NCBI GenBank assembly: GCA_020831885.1 | Contig: JAFIFU010000020.1 | Location: forward strand, 1 to 52,033 | Length of the DNA stretch: 52,033 nucleotides | Source of the DNA: Ectothiorhodospiraceae bacterium | GTDB lineage: Bacteria; Pseudomonadota; Gammaproteobacteria; Nitrococcales; Aquisalimonadaceae | Reading direction: 5' to 3' | Shown: piece by piece, positions 37,501-46,958 of the stretch | Layout of the letters: each line of letters begins with the position of its first letter | Numbering within the stretch: position 1 is the stretch's first letter | Position numbers and translations under genes: made by a program | The notes under the pieces: model-generated | The model's input: the letters and a program-made list of their open reading frames with translations, nothing else | Database searches by the model: none | Told to the model about the DNA's origin: nothing

Positions 37501-39038
37501 TACAGCGAGCGCGCTTGCCGGGAGAGCACGGGCAGGGGGGTATCGTCACCCATTGAGCCCACCGCCTCCTGGCCCGCTTCGGCCAGCACCCGCACCACCT
37601 GATCGCTTTCCTCCAGGGTGAGATTGAACAGTTTCTGGTAAACGGTGAGTTCGTCGGCGGAGATGGTGGCGTGGTCGTCCTCCAGCTCTGTCTCCTCCAG
37701 GGTGGATTCCAGCCGCCGCTGGTGTTTGCCCAGCCACTGCTTGTACGGGTGGCGTGTCTTCAACTGCCGGTCGATGTCGTCAGGCAGGAGCAGTTCCCCG
37801 GTCCGGGTGTCCACTGCCAGCATTTGTCCCGGCTTCAACCGCCCCTTGGCCACTACGTCCGCCGGATCATAGTCATAGACGCCGATCTCGGAGGCCAGGG
37901 TGATGTGGCGGTCCCGGGTGATGACGTAGCGGGCCGGCCGCAGGCCATTGCGGTCCAGCGCACAACCGGCATGGCGGCCGTCCGTGAGCACGATACCTGC
38001 CGGGCCATCCCAGGGTTCCGCGTGCATGGAATGGTATTCGTAAAAGGCATGGAGATCGGTGTCCATCTCGTCCACGTTCTGCCAGGCCGGGGGGATCAGC
38101 AGCCGCATGGCACGAAAGATGTCCATGCCGCCGGCCAGGAGCACATCCAGCATGTTGTCCAGGCTGCAGGAATCGGACCCCTCACTGCTCACCAGCGGGG
38201 CGATGGCCTCCATGTCCGGAATCAGGGGGCTGCGCAGTTTCCCGGCCCGGGCGTTCGCCCAGTTGCGGTTGCCCTGGATCGTGTTGATCTCGCCGTTGTG
38301 GGCCAGGAACCGGAACGGTTGGGCCAGTCGCCATTGGGGCCAGGTATTGGTGGAGAAACGCTGGTGGAAAACGCAGATGGCGGTTTCCATGCGCGGGTCG
38401 CGCAGATCCGGGTAGAACACCGGCAGGTTCGCCGGCATGACCAGCCCCTTGTAGGAGAGCACGCGGCTGGACAGGCTGGGAATGTAGAAATCCGGATCCA
38501 GCCCGTCCAGGGCTTTTTCCGCCAGGCGTCGGGCGATGAACAGCCGGCGTTCGAAATCCGGGGTGTCGGCGTCCTCCGGGGCGTTGACGAACACCTGCTC
38601 GATGCGGGGCAGTGTCTTCAGAGCCTCCGCGCCACAGGCTTCCGGATCGGTGGGTACCGGACGCCAGCCGGGAACCGACAGTCCCTGCTGTTCCAGCATG
38701 CGGGTGACCGTCTCCCGCGCCGCATCCGCCCGGTCTTCCTCCGCGCTGAGGAAGACAAGGCCAACGGCCCAGTTCCGGTCCAGGGCCCAGCCGTGCTCCT
38801 CCGCCACCCCACGCAGGAAGGTGGCAGGCCGCTGCAACAGCAGCCCACAGCCGTCGCCGGTTTTACCATCGGCGGCCACGGCGCCCCGGTGGGTCAGCCG
38901 GCCCAGGGCGTGGATGGCGGTCTGCAGCACCCAGTGGCTGGCAGTGCCGTCCATGTGGGCGATCAGGCCGAATCCGCAATTATCCCTTTCAAAGGCGGGG
39001 CGATAGAGCGATGGTCGGTGGGTGGTCTGGTAGCGCAC
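34563..39038 (-). CDS. gltB: Glutamate synthase large (alpha) subunit
   Basis: 1491 aa, close to E. coli GltB. It makes two glutamates from glutamine and 2-oxoglutarate. The N-terminal class II glutaminase has its nucleophile Cys21 in [12 protein letters not shown], so a 20-residue propeptide must be removed. The central/FMN domain, the [3Fe-4S] motif [19 protein letters not shown] near residue 1110 and the C-terminal Gly-rich beta-helix (GxxGG repeats) follow. It starts with GTG at 39038, supported by GGAGG 8 bases upstream. The 5' leader of about 165 bases carries paired repeats. Identification is secure. Confidence 0.96.
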   Translation of the reverse strand: MRYQTTHRPSLYRPAFERDNCGFGLIAHMDGTASHWVLQTAIHALGRLTHRGAVAADGKTGDGCGLLLQRPATFLRGVAEEHGWALDRNWAVGLVFLSAEEDRADAARETVTRMLEQQGLSVPGWRPVPTDPEACGAEALKTLPRIEQVFVNAPEDADTPDFERRLFIARRLAEKALDGLDPDFYIPSLSSRVLSYKGLVMPANLPVFYPDLRDPRMETAICVFHQRFSTNTWPQWRLAQPFRFLAHNGEINTIQGNRNWANARAGKLRSPLIPDMEAIAPLVSSEGSDSCSLDNMLDVLLAGGMDIFRAMRLLIPPAWQNVDEMDTDLHAFYEYHSMHAEPWDGPAGIVLTDGRHAGCALDRNGLRPARYVITRDRHITLASEIGVYDYDPADVVAKGRLKPGQMLAVDTRTGELLLPDDIDRQLKTRHPYKQWLGKHQRRLESTLEETELEDDHATISADELTVYQKLFNLTLEESDQVVRVLAEAGQEAVGSMGDDTPLPVLSRQARSLYDYFRQQFAQVTNPPIDPLREQIVMSLETCFGQERNVFEETEDHARRLVVDSPVLSRTKFLLLLNQDDPDYAHHVIDLHYPPTEGLQAAVERIADEAERAVRDGAVVLVLSDRDIARDRLPVHALLATGAVHHRLTDRGLRCDANIVVETATARDPHHFAVLIGYGATAVYPYLAYATIRGLVRAGRIAKMPADQLRRNYRKGISKGLYKILSKMGISTVASYRGAQLFEVIGLADEVVERCLRGSVSRLQGAGFRALEDEQKRLAREAWQRRAPVSKGGLLKFVQDGEYHAYHPEVVRTLQLAVESGDYADWQDFARVVNSRPPAVLRDLLRLKPAARPLSLDAVEPLEAILPRFDSAGMSLGALSPEAHEALAVAMNRLGGRSNSGEGGEDEARYGTERMSKIKQVASGRFGVTPHYLVNAEVLQIKIAQGAKPGEGGQLPGHKVNEMIARLRYASPGVALISPPPHHDIYSIEDLAQLIFDLKQVNPQALVSVKLVSSAGVGTIAAGVAKAYADLITIAGYDGGTGASPLTSVKYAGGPWELGLAETHAALRANDLRDKVRVQADGGLKTGLDVIKAAILGAESFGFGTAPMIAMGCKYLRICHLNNCATGVATQEKVLRLKHFIGTPEKVANYFRLVAMETREWLGKLGVPSLQDLIGRTDLLEILPGETDKQRGLDLRPLLSDGGVPADKPRFCAVSSNAPFDRGELAERMVKDCLPAILQKTGGEYRYGVKNMNRSIGARLSGEIARRHGNHGMADKPITLHLSGSAGQSFGVWNAGGLHMILEGDANDYVGKGMAGGKLVIYPPAGSGFRSNETAIMGNTCLYGATGGSLFAAGLAGERFAVRNSGARAVVEGVGDHGCEYMTGGVVCVLGSTGVNFGAGMTGGFAFVLDLDNTFVDRYNHELIDIHRMRSEAMSAHRHYLKRMVEEFVEETGSPWGREILEDFRDYLRKFWLVKPKAADLQSILNTLRQAA

Positions 39039-39140
39039 GGGATAAGCCTCCGCTGAGGTTGCGCCGCGAGGACCAACCCGGCGAAGGCTCCATGACTGAC
39101 AACCAACAGCAGGTGGCGATCGCTCGGGTCGACCACATCA

Positions 39141-39180
39141 CCCCTGGCGGGCATCGCGGCTGGCAGGGATGCCCCTGGCG
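39141..39180 (-). promoter_or_regulatory. Structured part of the gltB leader
   Basis: CCCCTGGCG is present at 39141-39149 and again at 39172-39180, and between them GGGCATC pairs with GATGCCC (39149-39174). This hairpin with repeat flanks sits in the predicted gltB leader, about 105 bases before the GTG. It does not match a riboswitch consensus that I know. Confidence 0.35.
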
Positions 39181-39211
39181 CCATGCCGCCGCGCCACGCA
39201 GAGGGATTCTC

Positions 39212-39240
39212 AGTCTAAACCACGCTGCGGCGCACCTCAA
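39212..39240 (-). promoter_or_regulatory. Candidate promoter for gltBD
   Basis: On the minus strand TTGAGG (39235-39240) and TAGACT (39212-39217) are 17 bases apart, each 4 of 6 to consensus. The predicted start near 39205 leaves a leader of about 167 bases that includes the hairpin at 39141-39180. Confidence 0.45.
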
Positions 39241-39257
39241 AACACGGGGAGGATTGC

Positions 39258-39284
39258 CCGGGCCCCGCGGCCAGCGGGGCCCGG
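39258..39284 (-). terminator. Terminator after the Ig-like lipoprotein gene
   Basis: A perfect 11-bp all-GC stem, CCGGGCCCCGC with GCGGGGCCCGG around GGCCA, begins 13 bases past the lipoprotein stop. A TTTT follows further on. It isolates the lipoprotein gene from the gltB promoter. Confidence 0.7.
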
Positions 39285-39296
39285 TGAGCAGGCAAC

Positions 39297-40517
39297 TCAG
39301 TCCAGCAGTTGGATCCGGAGTTCGAGGGTGTCGCTCTCACGGGCTTCCGAGCTGTCCTGGACCCGCACGCGAACCCGGGACTCGGTACCGGCCTGCCCGT
39401 CCACGGGCTCGCCCACGATCAGCCCCGCCGTGTTCAGGCGCAGGCCTTCCGGCAGGGTACCGTCTGCAAGGCTCCAGTAGTACGGTGCTGTGCCGCCCTG
39501 GGCCTGCAGGTTGAACAGGGCGGGTTCCCCGGCGGACAGCGTCACATCTTCCCGGGAGGTGATGAGCAGCGGGGCGCCGCCCGCGATGCCACCGGTCACC
39601 TGGATCGCGTGCAGATCCATGCCGGCGGGAACCGGGTTTCCGTCCCCGGCGGTGGACTCCACCCGCAGGATCAGCATGCCGGGGGTGTCACCGCGGACCG
39701 CCACCCGGGCCTCGCCGTCCCGGGTTGCCAGCGGAAGGGCGGGTACGGCGGTACCGTCCTGGTCCAGCAGCGAGCCGGCCGGCGGCAGGCCCAGATCGTC
39801 CGCCACGGAAACCCGGACATTGGGTGCTCCGTCGGCGGGGTCCGGGACCGGCGTACCGTTCGCGTCCAGCACCCGGAGGGCGATGGTTTCCTCCGTTTCC
39901 GCGGTCACGCTGTAGGGCCCGGAAAAGGCGGCGCGGCCGCCGTCGTCCATCAGCCGCAGTGCGGTGGCCGTGGCCGGCTCGTCGATGGTGAACCGTTTGC
40001 TGTCCTCGATGCCTGCCCCGTCAACGGAGGTGGATACCCGGAGTTCCACGCGCCCTGGTTCCCAGCCGGTGAGGTAGAAAACAGCGGTGCCGTTGGCGCC
40101 GGCCTCCTGGGAGATACTGACCAGCGTGGAGTTGCATCCGACCACCTCCTGGCCCGCGCCCTCGTCTTCAGGGGTGTTCTCCGGGTCGAAGGGGATGCTC
40201 AGGGTGGCGTCCCCGCCCCGCTGGATGATCGTGGCCTGAATCGGTGTGCCCACCAGATCACCGGTGTTGCCCCCGGCGCGCTTGATCTGCGCGTACACGG
40301 GGATGGAATACAGAACACCGCCGATGCTGATGCCGCAGGTGGGCGCCGCCCCTTCCGGCAGCGGCGGTATCGGGCCGGAGCTGGCAGGCGTCGAGATCTC
40401 CAGCGACAGTCGGGGCTCGAGCGGATCCTGTCCTTCGGAATCGTTGCAGCCGGCCAGGAGGGTGGCTGTGGCAACGGCAAGCGCCGCAGCGCTCAGTGCT
40501 GTACGGTTCTTCTTCAT
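39297..40517 (-). CDS. Ig-like-repeat lipoprotein of unknown function
   Basis: 406 aa. The lipobox L-A-G-C (Cys24) follows a signal peptide rich in Ala. The mature protein is all-beta and has bacterial Ig-like character. The final 90 residues include the putative Ig (He_PIG-type) signature APYYWSLADGTLPEGLRLNTAGLIVGEP. Two Cys (APTCGISIGG and VVGCNSTL) may pair. It is probably surface or periplasmic, tethered to a membrane. It sits between dgt and gltB, with its own AT-rich promoter region and a strong terminator, so it is an independent unit. AGGGAACA precedes ATG 40517. Function unknown; adhesion is only a guess. Confidence 0.7.
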   Translation of the reverse strand: MKKNRTALSAAALAVATATLLAGCNDSEGQDPLEPRLSLEISTPASSGPIPPLPEGAAPTCGISIGGVLYSIPVYAQIKRAGGNTGDLVGTPIQATIIQRGGDATLSIPFDPENTPEDEGAGQEVVGCNSTLVSISQEAGANGTAVFYLTGWEPGRVELRVSTSVDGAGIEDSKRFTIDEPATATALRLMDDGGRAAFSGPYSVTAETEETIALRVLDANGTPVPDPADGAPNVRVSVADDLGLPPAGSLLDQDGTAVPALPLATRDGEARVAVRGDTPGMLILRVESTAGDGNPVPAGMDLHAIQVTGGIAGGAPLLITSREDVTLSAGEPALFNLQAQGGTAPYYWSLADGTLPEGLRLNTAGLIVGEPVDGQAGTESRVRVRVQDSSEARESDTLELRIQLLD

Positions 40518-40535
40518 TGTTCCCTACTCTGTCCG

Positions 40536-40552
40536 GGGCCATGGCATGGCCC
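40536..40552 (-). repeat. Palindrome GGGCCATG/CATGGCCC in the lipoprotein leader
   Basis: A perfect inverted repeat with 8-base arms and a single central base lies 18 bases ahead of the lipoprotein ATG, close enough to affect ribosome loading or to bind a dimeric regulator. Confidence 0.4.
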
Positions 40553-40673
40553 GCTGGTGCCAGGGCGGCGGAGAGCGTTATGAATGCCGCCCGTTCATCG
40601 TCCGTGACTTCCTCGCCGAGGCGGCGGGATGCTGCGCACGGTCATCTGCCAGAACACATGAGCTTGCTGTTCT

Positions 40674-40701
40674 AGTGTATTGGTCTGGCAATACAAGTTA
40701 A
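40674..40701 (-). promoter_or_regulatory. Candidate promoter for the Ig-like lipoprotein
   Basis: On the minus strand TTAACT (40696-40701) and TACACT (40674-40679) are 16 bases apart within a locally AT-rich patch that stands out from the GC-rich surroundings. The leader would be about 150 bases long. Confidence 0.4.
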
Positions 40702-40709
40702 AGACACAG

Positions 40710-40725
40710 TTCTCATTCCTGAGAA
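40710..40725 (-). terminator. Small hairpin after the dGTPase-like gene
   Basis: TTCTCA/TGAGAA with a 4-base loop lies 24 bases past the dgt stop and is followed on the minus strand by a T-richer stretch. This is a plausible weak intrinsic terminator for the pil-aro-dgt transcript. Confidence 0.4.
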
Positions 40726-40748
40726 GGGATCCGAGACCGGTGGCGTAC

Positions 40749-41918
40749 TCAGGTCAACCGCCTGGGATTGAACAGCCGCTCGTGTTCGTCAATGGCGTAA
40801 CGGTCGGTCATTCCGGCGATGTAGTCCGCCACACCCCGGGCCCGCCCGGCCTGGCCGCGCTCCTGTTCCAGGCGGCGCGCCTGTTCATGCTGCTGGGGCG
40901 GCATCAGAGCGATGTCGTCCATGAAGGCCCGGAACAAGGCGGCCACCGTCCGCTGGGCCTTCTCCGCCATGCGGTACACCCGATGATGACGATACAGACG
41001 CTTGAACAGGAAGCGCTTGAGCTCCACGTGCTCGGCCTGCATGGCCTCGCTGAAGCGGATCAGTGGCTGCGGCTGCCGGCGCACGGCGTCGCTGTCCGCC
41101 GGGGCGGCATCGGCCAGCAGGGCCGCGGAGGTCCGGATCACATCCGCGACCTGTTCACCGATCATGTGACGCACGGTTTCGTAGATCATGCGCCGGTGGG
41201 GCAGGTTCGGATGCGCGGCGCGGACCTGGGCGAACAAGCGGCCCATCAGGCCCAGCGCCTCCAGTTGATCAACGGTGATCAGTCCGGCTCGCAGGCCGTC
41301 GTCCACGTCGTGGCTGTTGTAAGCCAGCTCGTCCGCCAGATTGGCCAGTTGGGCCTCCAGGCCGGGCTGGGTGCGGTCCAGGAAGCGTTTTCCCAGATCC
41401 CCCAGCTCCCGGGCATTGGCGGCGGAACAGTGCTTGAGGATTCCCTCCCGGGTTTCGAAGCAGAGATTCAGTCCGTCGAATTCGGCGTAGCGCTGCTCCA
41501 GGTCGTCCACCACCCGTAGCGACTGCAGGTTGTGCTCGAAACCGCCGTACTCCTTCATGCTGCGGTTAAGGGCTTCCTGGCCGGCATGGCCGAAGGGGGT
41601 ATGGCCCAGGTCGTGGGCCAGGGTGATGGCCTCGGTGAGATCCTCGTTGAGATCCAGCGCGCGGGCAATGGTGCGCGCGATCTGGCAGACCTCCAGCGTG
41701 TGTGTGAGCCGGGTGCGGAACAGATCCCCTTCGTGATTGACGAACACCTGGGTCTTGTATTCCAGGCGACGAAAGGCGGAGCTGTGGATGATCCGGTCCC
41801 GGTCCCGCTGGAACTCGCTACGCCAGGTGGGGGCCGGTTCCGGTCGCTGCCGCCCGCGGCTGTGCCGGGGATCCTGGGCGTAGGGGGCGAGGGGACGGGG
41901 TGTGCTGCTCACCGCCAT
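40749..41918 (-). CDS. dgt: Deoxyguanosinetriphosphate triphosphohydrolase-like protein
   Basis: 389 aa HD-domain protein of the dGTPase-like family, which removes triphosphate from deoxynucleotides. The early segment [18 protein letters not shown] and the metal motif [14 protein letters not shown] (HD pair) are intact, together with RLTHTLEV. It is shorter than E. coli Dgt and belongs to the type found next to aroB in many gammaproteobacteria. It lies 15 bases downstream of aroB. GGGAG precedes ATG 41918. Confidence 0.9.
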   Translation of the reverse strand: MAVSSTPRPLAPYAQDPRHSRGRQRPEPAPTWRSEFQRDRDRIIHSSAFRRLEYKTQVFVNHEGDLFRTRLTHTLEVCQIARTIARALDLNEDLTEAITLAHDLGHTPFGHAGQEALNRSMKEYGGFEHNLQSLRVVDDLEQRYAEFDGLNLCFETREGILKHCSAANARELGDLGKRFLDRTQPGLEAQLANLADELAYNSHDVDDGLRAGLITVDQLEALGLMGRLFAQVRAAHPNLPHRRMIYETVRHMIGEQVADVIRTSAALLADAAPADSDAVRRQPQPLIRFSEAMQAEHVELKRFLFKRLYRHHRVYRMAEKAQRTVAALFRAFMDDIALMPPQQHEQARRLEQERGQAGRARGVADYIAGMTDRYAIDEHERLFNPRRLT

Positions 41919-41933
41919 GCTGCGAACTCCCGT

Positions 41934-43016
41934 TCAACCGGTGAAATGGTCCAGCGTGCGCTGCAGTGCGGCCGGATCGAATTCCCCGGTCACCACTGCC
42001 CGGCCGATACCTTGTTGCAGCACAAGCCGCAGGCGGCCCGCCTCGGCTTTCTTGTCCACCGCCATCAGCTCCAGGAAACGGGCTGCGGTCATTGTCCCCG
42101 GCGGTTGCAGCGGTAGTCCGGCGCGTCTGATCAGGGCCTCGACGCGGGCGTACTCCCCGGCGTCCAGCCACCCCAGATCCCGGGACATCCAGGCCGCCAT
42201 CAGCATGCCGGTACCCACGGCCTCCCCATGCAGCCATTCGCTGTAGCCGGTGGCGGTCTCGATGGCATGACCGAATGTGTGGCCGAGGTTGAGTACGGCG
42301 CGTACGCCCTGTTCGGTCTCGTCTTCGGCCACCACGTCCGCCTTCGTCTGGCAGGAGATACGGATGGCCTGGGCCAGTGGCCCGGCCCGGCGTTGCAGCA
42401 GCGCATCCATGTTCTGTTCCAGCCAGGTGAAGAAGCCGGCATTCCTGATCAGGCCGTACTTGATGACTTCGGCCATGCCGGCGGTCAGCTCCCGGTCAGG
42501 CAGGGTGTTCAGGGTATCGGTGTCGGCCAGGACCAGCCGGGGCTGATGGAAGGCACCGATCATGTTCTTGCCCAGCGGATGGTTCACGCCGGTCTTGCCG
42601 CCAACGGAGGAATCCACCTGGGCCAGCAGCGTGGTGGGGATCTGGATGAAGTCCACACCGCGCTGGTAGGTGGCGGCCACAAACCCGGTGAGATCCCCGA
42701 TCACGCCCCCGCCCAGGGCGATCAGCGTCGTCCTGCGGTCATGCCGTTGCTCCAGCAGACGATCATAGACGCGCATGCAGGTGGTGAGCTGTTTGTGTTG
42801 CTCGCCGTCCGGAAGTACCACCACATCCTGTCGGACGCCGTGGCCAAGACCGCCTTGCAGTCGCGCCAGATACAGGGGGGCGATGGTCTCGTTGGTCACG
42901 ATGAGCGCGCTGTCCGCGCGCAGCCGCGGACGGATCAGATCACCCCGCTCCAGCAGACCAGGGCCGATGTGGATGGCGTAGCTGCGCTCACCCAGCGCGA
43001 CTTCAAGACTTTGCAT
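41934..43016 (-). CDS. aroB: 3-Dehydroquinate synthase
   Basis: 360 aa. AroB closes DAHP to 3-dehydroquinate, using NAD+ and a divalent metal. The NAD motif [13 protein letters not shown], the substrate segment [23 protein letters not shown] and the metal-binding His in [11 protein letters not shown] are present. The start at 43016 lies inside the end of aroK (14-base overlap), giving translational coupling. aroK and aroB adjacent to pilQ is the standard gammaproteobacterial arrangement. Confidence 0.95.
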   Translation of the reverse strand: MQSLEVALGERSYAIHIGPGLLERGDLIRPRLRADSALIVTNETIAPLYLARLQGGLGHGVRQDVVVLPDGEQHKQLTTCMRVYDRLLEQRHDRRTTLIALGGGVIGDLTGFVAATYQRGVDFIQIPTTLLAQVDSSVGGKTGVNHPLGKNMIGAFHQPRLVLADTDTLNTLPDRELTAGMAEVIKYGLIRNAGFFTWLEQNMDALLQRRAGPLAQAIRISCQTKADVVAEDETEQGVRAVLNLGHTFGHAIETATGYSEWLHGEAVGTGMLMAAWMSRDLGWLDAGEYARVEALIRRAGLPLQPPGTMTAARFLELMAVDKKAEAGRLRLVLQQGIGRAVVTGEFDPAALQRTLDHFTG

Positions 43017-43545
43017 CAGATGCCGTCTCCAGAGCCCGCAGGCTGTCCAGTATGTCCTTGACCACCGCCGGAACGGACCCACCGGCGGTGGTGACCGTGA
43101 TGTGGGCGGTTTCCCGGTAAAGCGGTTCCCGTTCCCGCATCAGGGCTTCCAGTCGGGCACGGGGATCCTCTGTCTGCAGGAGCGGGCGGTTGCGATCATG
43201 GCGGGTACGGCGCAGTTGCTCCTCCACCGGGGTTTCCAGGTAGATCACCAGGCCCCGTTCCCGGAGGTGGTGACGGTTGGTCTCGGCCAGCACGGCGCCG
43301 CCACCGGTGGCCAGCACCAGATCGTCCCGTTGCGTGAGTTCGTCAAGAATGGCCGCTTCCCGGTGGCGGAACCCGGATTCCCCTTCCAGTTCGAAGATCA
43401 GCGGGATATCCACCCCGGTCCGCTGCTGGATCTCCTGGTCGCTGTCCAGGAAATCCAGCCCCAGCGTCCGCGCCAGGCGGCGACCGATGGTGGATTTCCC
43501 GGCCCCCATGGGGCCGATAAGGAAGATTCGCCGTGTCTTGCTCAT
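43003..43545 (-). CDS. aroK: Shikimate kinase
   Basis: 180 aa P-loop kinase that phosphorylates shikimate at O3. Walker [10 protein letters not shown] is at residues 11-19. The shikimate residues Asp in DSDQEIQ, the Arg in SGFRHREA and the GGG in ATGGGAVL follow, as does the lid Arg in [15 protein letters not shown] 43545 has only a weak Shine-Dalgarno sequence. It overlaps aroB and follows pilQ by 97 bases containing a GC-rich hairpin. Confidence 0.95.
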   Translation of the reverse strand: MSKTRRIFLIGPMGAGKSTIGRRLARTLGLDFLDSDQEIQQRTGVDIPLIFELEGESGFRHREAAILDELTQRDDLVLATGGGAVLAETNRHHLRERGLVIYLETPVEEQLRRTRHDRNRPLLQTEDPRARLEALMREREPLYRETAHITVTTAGGSVPAVVKDILDSLRALETASDAKS

Positions 43546-43613
43546 GACGCACCCATTGCCAACGGGGCATGATACCGCGACCGGGGGCGAAGGGGGATGG
43601 GGCCAGCGGAAAG

Positions 43614-43632
43614 GGCCCCCCGGGGCGGGGCC
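43614..43632 (-). terminator. GC hairpin between pilQ and aroK
   Basis: GGCCCC/GGGGCC around a 7-base loop starts 11 bases past the pilQ stop and is followed by TTT on the minus strand. It may separate the pilus operon from aroKB, perhaps partially. Confidence 0.4.
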
Positions 43633-43642
43633 ATCCGGACGG

Positions 43643-45802
43643 TCACCATTCGCCGCCCGGCGCGCAGGTGACCCTGCCTGCGCTCAGACTCTCGCTGAGG
43701 ATACGCGGGGTCACGAAGATCAGCAGTTCGCTGTTCTCGTCCACGTTGCGGGTGGTGCGAAACAGCCAGCCCACGGCGGGCAGTGAGCCGAAGAACGGAA
43801 CCCGGCTGATCTCCTGACCGCGTTCGCGCTCGTAGATGCCGCCGAGCACCACCGTCTCGCCGTTGTCCACCAGGACCTGCGTGGTCACTGACTGGGTGTC
43901 GATACTGGGCACGCCCTGGAAAACCTGCCCCACGGTGTCCTTGCTGACCTCCAGATCCATGATGATGCGATCGTCCGGCGTGATCTGCGGTGTCACGTCC
44001 AGGGCGAGCACCGCCTCCTGGAAGGAGACGCTGGTGGCGCCGCTGGCGGAGGCCTCCTGGTACGGGATCTCCACACCCTGGCGGATCCGCGCGGTCCGCT
44101 GGTTGGCGGTGATCACCCGCGGGCTGGAAACCACCTCACCGCGGCCTTCGGTCTCCATGGCGGAGAGTTCCAACTGCAGCATACGGTCGCCGATGCGGCC
44201 CACGGCCAGGCCCACGGCGCCGGCCGGGTTGTTCACCGGGAGGTCCACAAGGTTGCCTTCGATGCCATCGCTGGCGAAGCCGGTGGTACCCGGGACGAGA
44301 CCGCCGGGCCGCGTGCCGCCGACCCGGGCACCGTCGCTGCCCACGCGGCCGCTGCCGCTGGCACCGAAGCGCACACCCAGTTCCCGGCTGAAGTCGTCGT
44401 TGGCCAGCACGATGCGGGATTCGATCAGCACCTGGCGCACGGGGATGTCCAGACGGTTGAGCAGGCCGCGGATGTCCGACAGATTGCGTTCGGTGTCGCG
44501 GACGATCAGTGTGTTGGTGCGGTCGTCGATAGTGACGGTGCCCCGCTCCGAAAGCAGGGATGCATCCTGGGAGCGCAGCAGAGAGGCCACATCGGCCGCC
44601 TTGGCATAGTTCACCTGGAAGAACTCGGAGCGCAACGGTGCCAGCTCTTCGGTGTGGCGCTGCGCCTCCATCTCACGCTGCTCGCGGGCGGCAATCTCCT
44701 CCGCGGGTGCCACCAGCATGACGTTGTCGCGGATCCGCTTGTCCAGATCCTTGGTCTGCAGAATGATGTCCAGGGCATGGTCCCAGGGCACGTTCTGCAG
44801 GCGCAGGGTGATGTTGCCGGTCACGGTGTCGCTGACTACCACATTCAAACCGGTGAAGTCCGCGATGAGCTGCAGTACCGAACGGATCTCGATGTCCTGG
44901 AAGTTCAGCGACAGCCGCTCACCCACGTACTCCTGTTCCTCGCGCTCGGCCACCTCCCGCTCGGTCAGGGGTTGGAACTCGATGACAAAGGTGCTGCCCG
45001 TCTGATAACCGAGATAGTCGTACTCGCCGGTGGGGGTGATGGTCATGCGGGCGTCGCGACCGTCCTGGCGGGTTTCGATGGTCTGTACGGGTGTGGCGAA
45101 ATCCACCACATTCAGGCGACGCTGAAGGCGCTCCGGTACCCGGGTGCCCTCGATGCGGGCGACGATCTGACCCGCCTGGCGCCGGAGGCTGACGCCGGTG
45201 TCCGGACGGGCCAGCTCGATAATCACGCGCCCCGTGCCGTCACCTCCCCGCCGGAAATCGATATCCCGCAGTTCGTCGGCCGTTGCGGCCACCGGGCGTT
45301 CCTCCGCAGCCGGTTGCGCGGCGGGCCGCCGCTCCGTGGTTCGGGGACGCTCTGTCGCCGCGGTTCCCCGATCACGGAGGTAGACGTGCAGGGTGTTTCC
45401 CTCGATCTCGGTGTCGTAAGCCATCATCCGGGCCAGCCGGAGGACGACCCGGGTCCGTCCGGCGGCCTCGGCCGTGGTGACCCCTTCCACCAGACCGATG
45501 CCGATGGGCACCGTGCGCTCCTCCAAGGCATTCCGGGTATCCGGAAAGTCGAAGGTGATCCGCGCCGGGTCGTCGATGGTGAAGCTGCTGGGCGTGGGCG
45601 GAGGGCCTTCCATTTCCAGCGATACCTGCACCTGGTTGCCCGGCAGTGTGGAGTAGGTGATGTCACGCAGGACGTTATCGGCCAGGGCGGCGGTAGCCCA
45701 GGCCGAGCTGATGATGGCGACGGCCACGGCCGACAGCAGACGCCTGACTGCTCCCCGGGCAGGGATGAGGCGGCGTGTGCCGTTGGATGCAAGCATGATC
45801 AT
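43643..45802 (-). CDS. pilQ: Type IV pilus secretin PilQ
   Basis: 719 aa outer-membrane secretin through which the type IV pilus passes. A signal peptide (cleavage near ALADN) is followed by two AMIN-type peptidoglycan-binding repeats, an STN/N0 domain (LSLNFQDIEIRSVLQLIADFTGLN), N1 and the C-terminal secretin domain with EIPYQEASASG and GGIYERE. ATG 45802 is preceded by GGGAG. An ATG two codons later is also possible. It is the last gene of pilMNOPQ and lies 20 bases after pilP. Confidence 0.95.
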   Translation of the reverse strand: MIMLASNGTRRLIPARGAVRRLLSAVAVAIISSAWATAALADNVLRDITYSTLPGNQVQVSLEMEGPPPTPSSFTIDDPARITFDFPDTRNALEERTVPIGIGLVEGVTTAEAAGRTRVVLRLARMMAYDTEIEGNTLHVYLRDRGTAATERPRTTERRPAAQPAAEERPVAATADELRDIDFRRGGDGTGRVIIELARPDTGVSLRRQAGQIVARIEGTRVPERLQRRLNVVDFATPVQTIETRQDGRDARMTITPTGEYDYLGYQTGSTFVIEFQPLTEREVAEREEQEYVGERLSLNFQDIEIRSVLQLIADFTGLNVVVSDTVTGNITLRLQNVPWDHALDIILQTKDLDKRIRDNVMLVAPAEEIAAREQREMEAQRHTEELAPLRSEFFQVNYAKAADVASLLRSQDASLLSERGTVTIDDRTNTLIVRDTERNLSDIRGLLNRLDIPVRQVLIESRIVLANDDFSRELGVRFGASGSGRVGSDGARVGGTRPGGLVPGTTGFASDGIEGNLVDLPVNNPAGAVGLAVGRIGDRMLQLELSAMETEGRGEVVSSPRVITANQRTARIRQGVEIPYQEASASGATSVSFQEAVLALDVTPQITPDDRIIMDLEVSKDTVGQVFQGVPSIDTQSVTTQVLVDNGETVVLGGIYERERGQEISRVPFFGSLPAVGWLFRTTRNVDENSELLIFVTPRILSESLSAGRVTCAPGGEW

Positions 45803-45822
45803 TGTTGTTGACTCCCTTTCCT

Positions 45823-46365
45823 CTACTCCCTCGATGCCAGGGTGGCGGCCCGGTGCTGCCAGCGGTTCTCACCCGTGCGAACGAGTTCCTCGAGTTCGAC
45901 TGATCGTTCCGTAATCGCGACAATGCGACCGTGGTTTTGCCCCAGGTAGTTCCCCTCGCTGACCCGGTGAACGGTGCCCCGAGGGTCGCGGATCAGGGCC
46001 CACCGTTGTCCGTCCTGGGCCAGCGTTCCGGCCATGCGCAACGCATCCAGGGGATACTGTTCCAGTTCTTCCCGGCGGCGGTTGGTGTCCGGCCGGGGCC
46101 CGGTATCCTCCTCGGCAGCGACACGCGGTTCAACGAAGCTCAGCCGGCTGAACGGATCCCGGTCAAGGCCTGATGGATACGTGTGACTGGGCAGATCCTG
46201 CGGCGCCTCGTAGGGTTCGGGTGGTGGGGCCGAGCGTTGCAGTGTCTGCTGGATGTATCCGTACAGGTCATCCGTGCTCCGATCACAGCCCGCCAGCAGG
46301 GCCGTACCCATCACCAGGATCAGGATGCCTCCGATGCGGCCCGGCGCGCGGCGACGCGTCCTCAT
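45823..46365 (-). CDS. pilP: Type IV pilus inner-membrane lipoprotein PilP
   Basis: 180 aa. The lipobox L-A-G-C (Cys27) follows an Arg-rich signal peptide. The linker is Pro-rich, and the C-terminal HR domain (LDALRMAGTLAQDGQRWALIRDPRGTVHRVSEGNYLG) is the part that contacts PilQ N0. PilP links the PilNO inner-membrane pair to the secretin. It overlaps pilO by 4 bases (TCAT at 46362-46365). Confidence 0.93.
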   Translation of the reverse strand: MRTRRRAPGRIGGILILVMGTALLAGCDRSTDDLYGYIQQTLQRSAPPPEPYEAPQDLPSHTYPSGLDRDPFSRLSFVEPRVAAEEDTGPRPDTNRRREELEQYPLDALRMAGTLAQDGQRWALIRDPRGTVHRVSEGNYLGQNHGRIVAITERSVELEELVRTGENRWQHRAATLASRE

Positions 46366-46958
46366 TGCGCTGCCTCCTCATCGTCCAGATACCAGTATGT
46401 GCGCGCGACGGCCCGCATGGCGAGCTGCTCGCCGCTCTCTCGGGTGATTTCGATGTTATGCAGCGTGACGATCCGGGGCAGGTTTGCCACCTCGCTGATG
46501 AATTCGCCGAACTGGTGGTAGTTGCCCCGGACCGCGATCTCGATGGGCCGCTCCGCGTAGAAGTCCCGGCGCACCGGGCTGCCGGGTCGAAACAGCTCAA
46601 AATCGAGCCCGGCACCCAGACCGGCTTGCGAGATGTCCGCCAGCAGCCTGGGTATCTCCACCCGGCTCGGTAACTGACGCAGCCTGTCCTCCAGTTCCTC
46701 CTCCATCTCCGCCAGCATCTGCTCGTACGCCTCCAGATTCGCGGCGCGGCGCTGCTTGAGCTCGAACTCCGAACGCAGTTGAGGCTCCTGCGCCTGTTCC
46801 CGCTCGAGCTGCCGGAGCATGTCGCTCCAGTTCAGGTACCAGCCCAGGAAAACGACCAGACCGAACACCAGCGCGGCCACGATGCCCTTGATCAGCGGCG
46901 GCCAACTGCCGATGTTGTTGAGGTCCAGATCGTTGAGATCCATGCCCTGCAGTTTCAT
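46362..46958 (-). CDS. pilO: Type IV pilus alignment protein PilO
   Basis: 198 aa. A short cytoplasmic N-terminus, one TM helix (about 24-43), a periplasmic coiled coil and a C-terminal ferredoxin-like domain (VRGNYHQFGEFISEVANLPRIVTL). It forms heterodimers with PilN. It overlaps pilP and pilN by 4 bases each. Confidence 0.93.
   Translation of the reverse strand: MKLQGMDLNDLDLNNIGSWPPLIKGIVAALVFGLVVFLGWYLNWSDMLRQLEREQAQEPQLRSEFELKQRRAANLEAYEQMLAEMEEELEDRLRQLPSRVEIPRLLADISQAGLGAGLDFELFRPGSPVRRDFYAERPIEIAVRGNYHQFGEFISEVANLPRIVTLHNIEITRESGEQLAMRAVARTYWYLDDEEAAQ

Noticed and set aside
38963-39184. Leader peptide or small gene overlapping the gltB start
   Set aside because: Open frame of 73 codons with no ribosome site and no run of regulatory codons; it is better explained by GC content.
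39039-39211. Glutamine or other riboswitch before gltB
   Set aside because: The hairpin and repeats do not match a riboswitch core that I can recognise; kept only as a structured leader.
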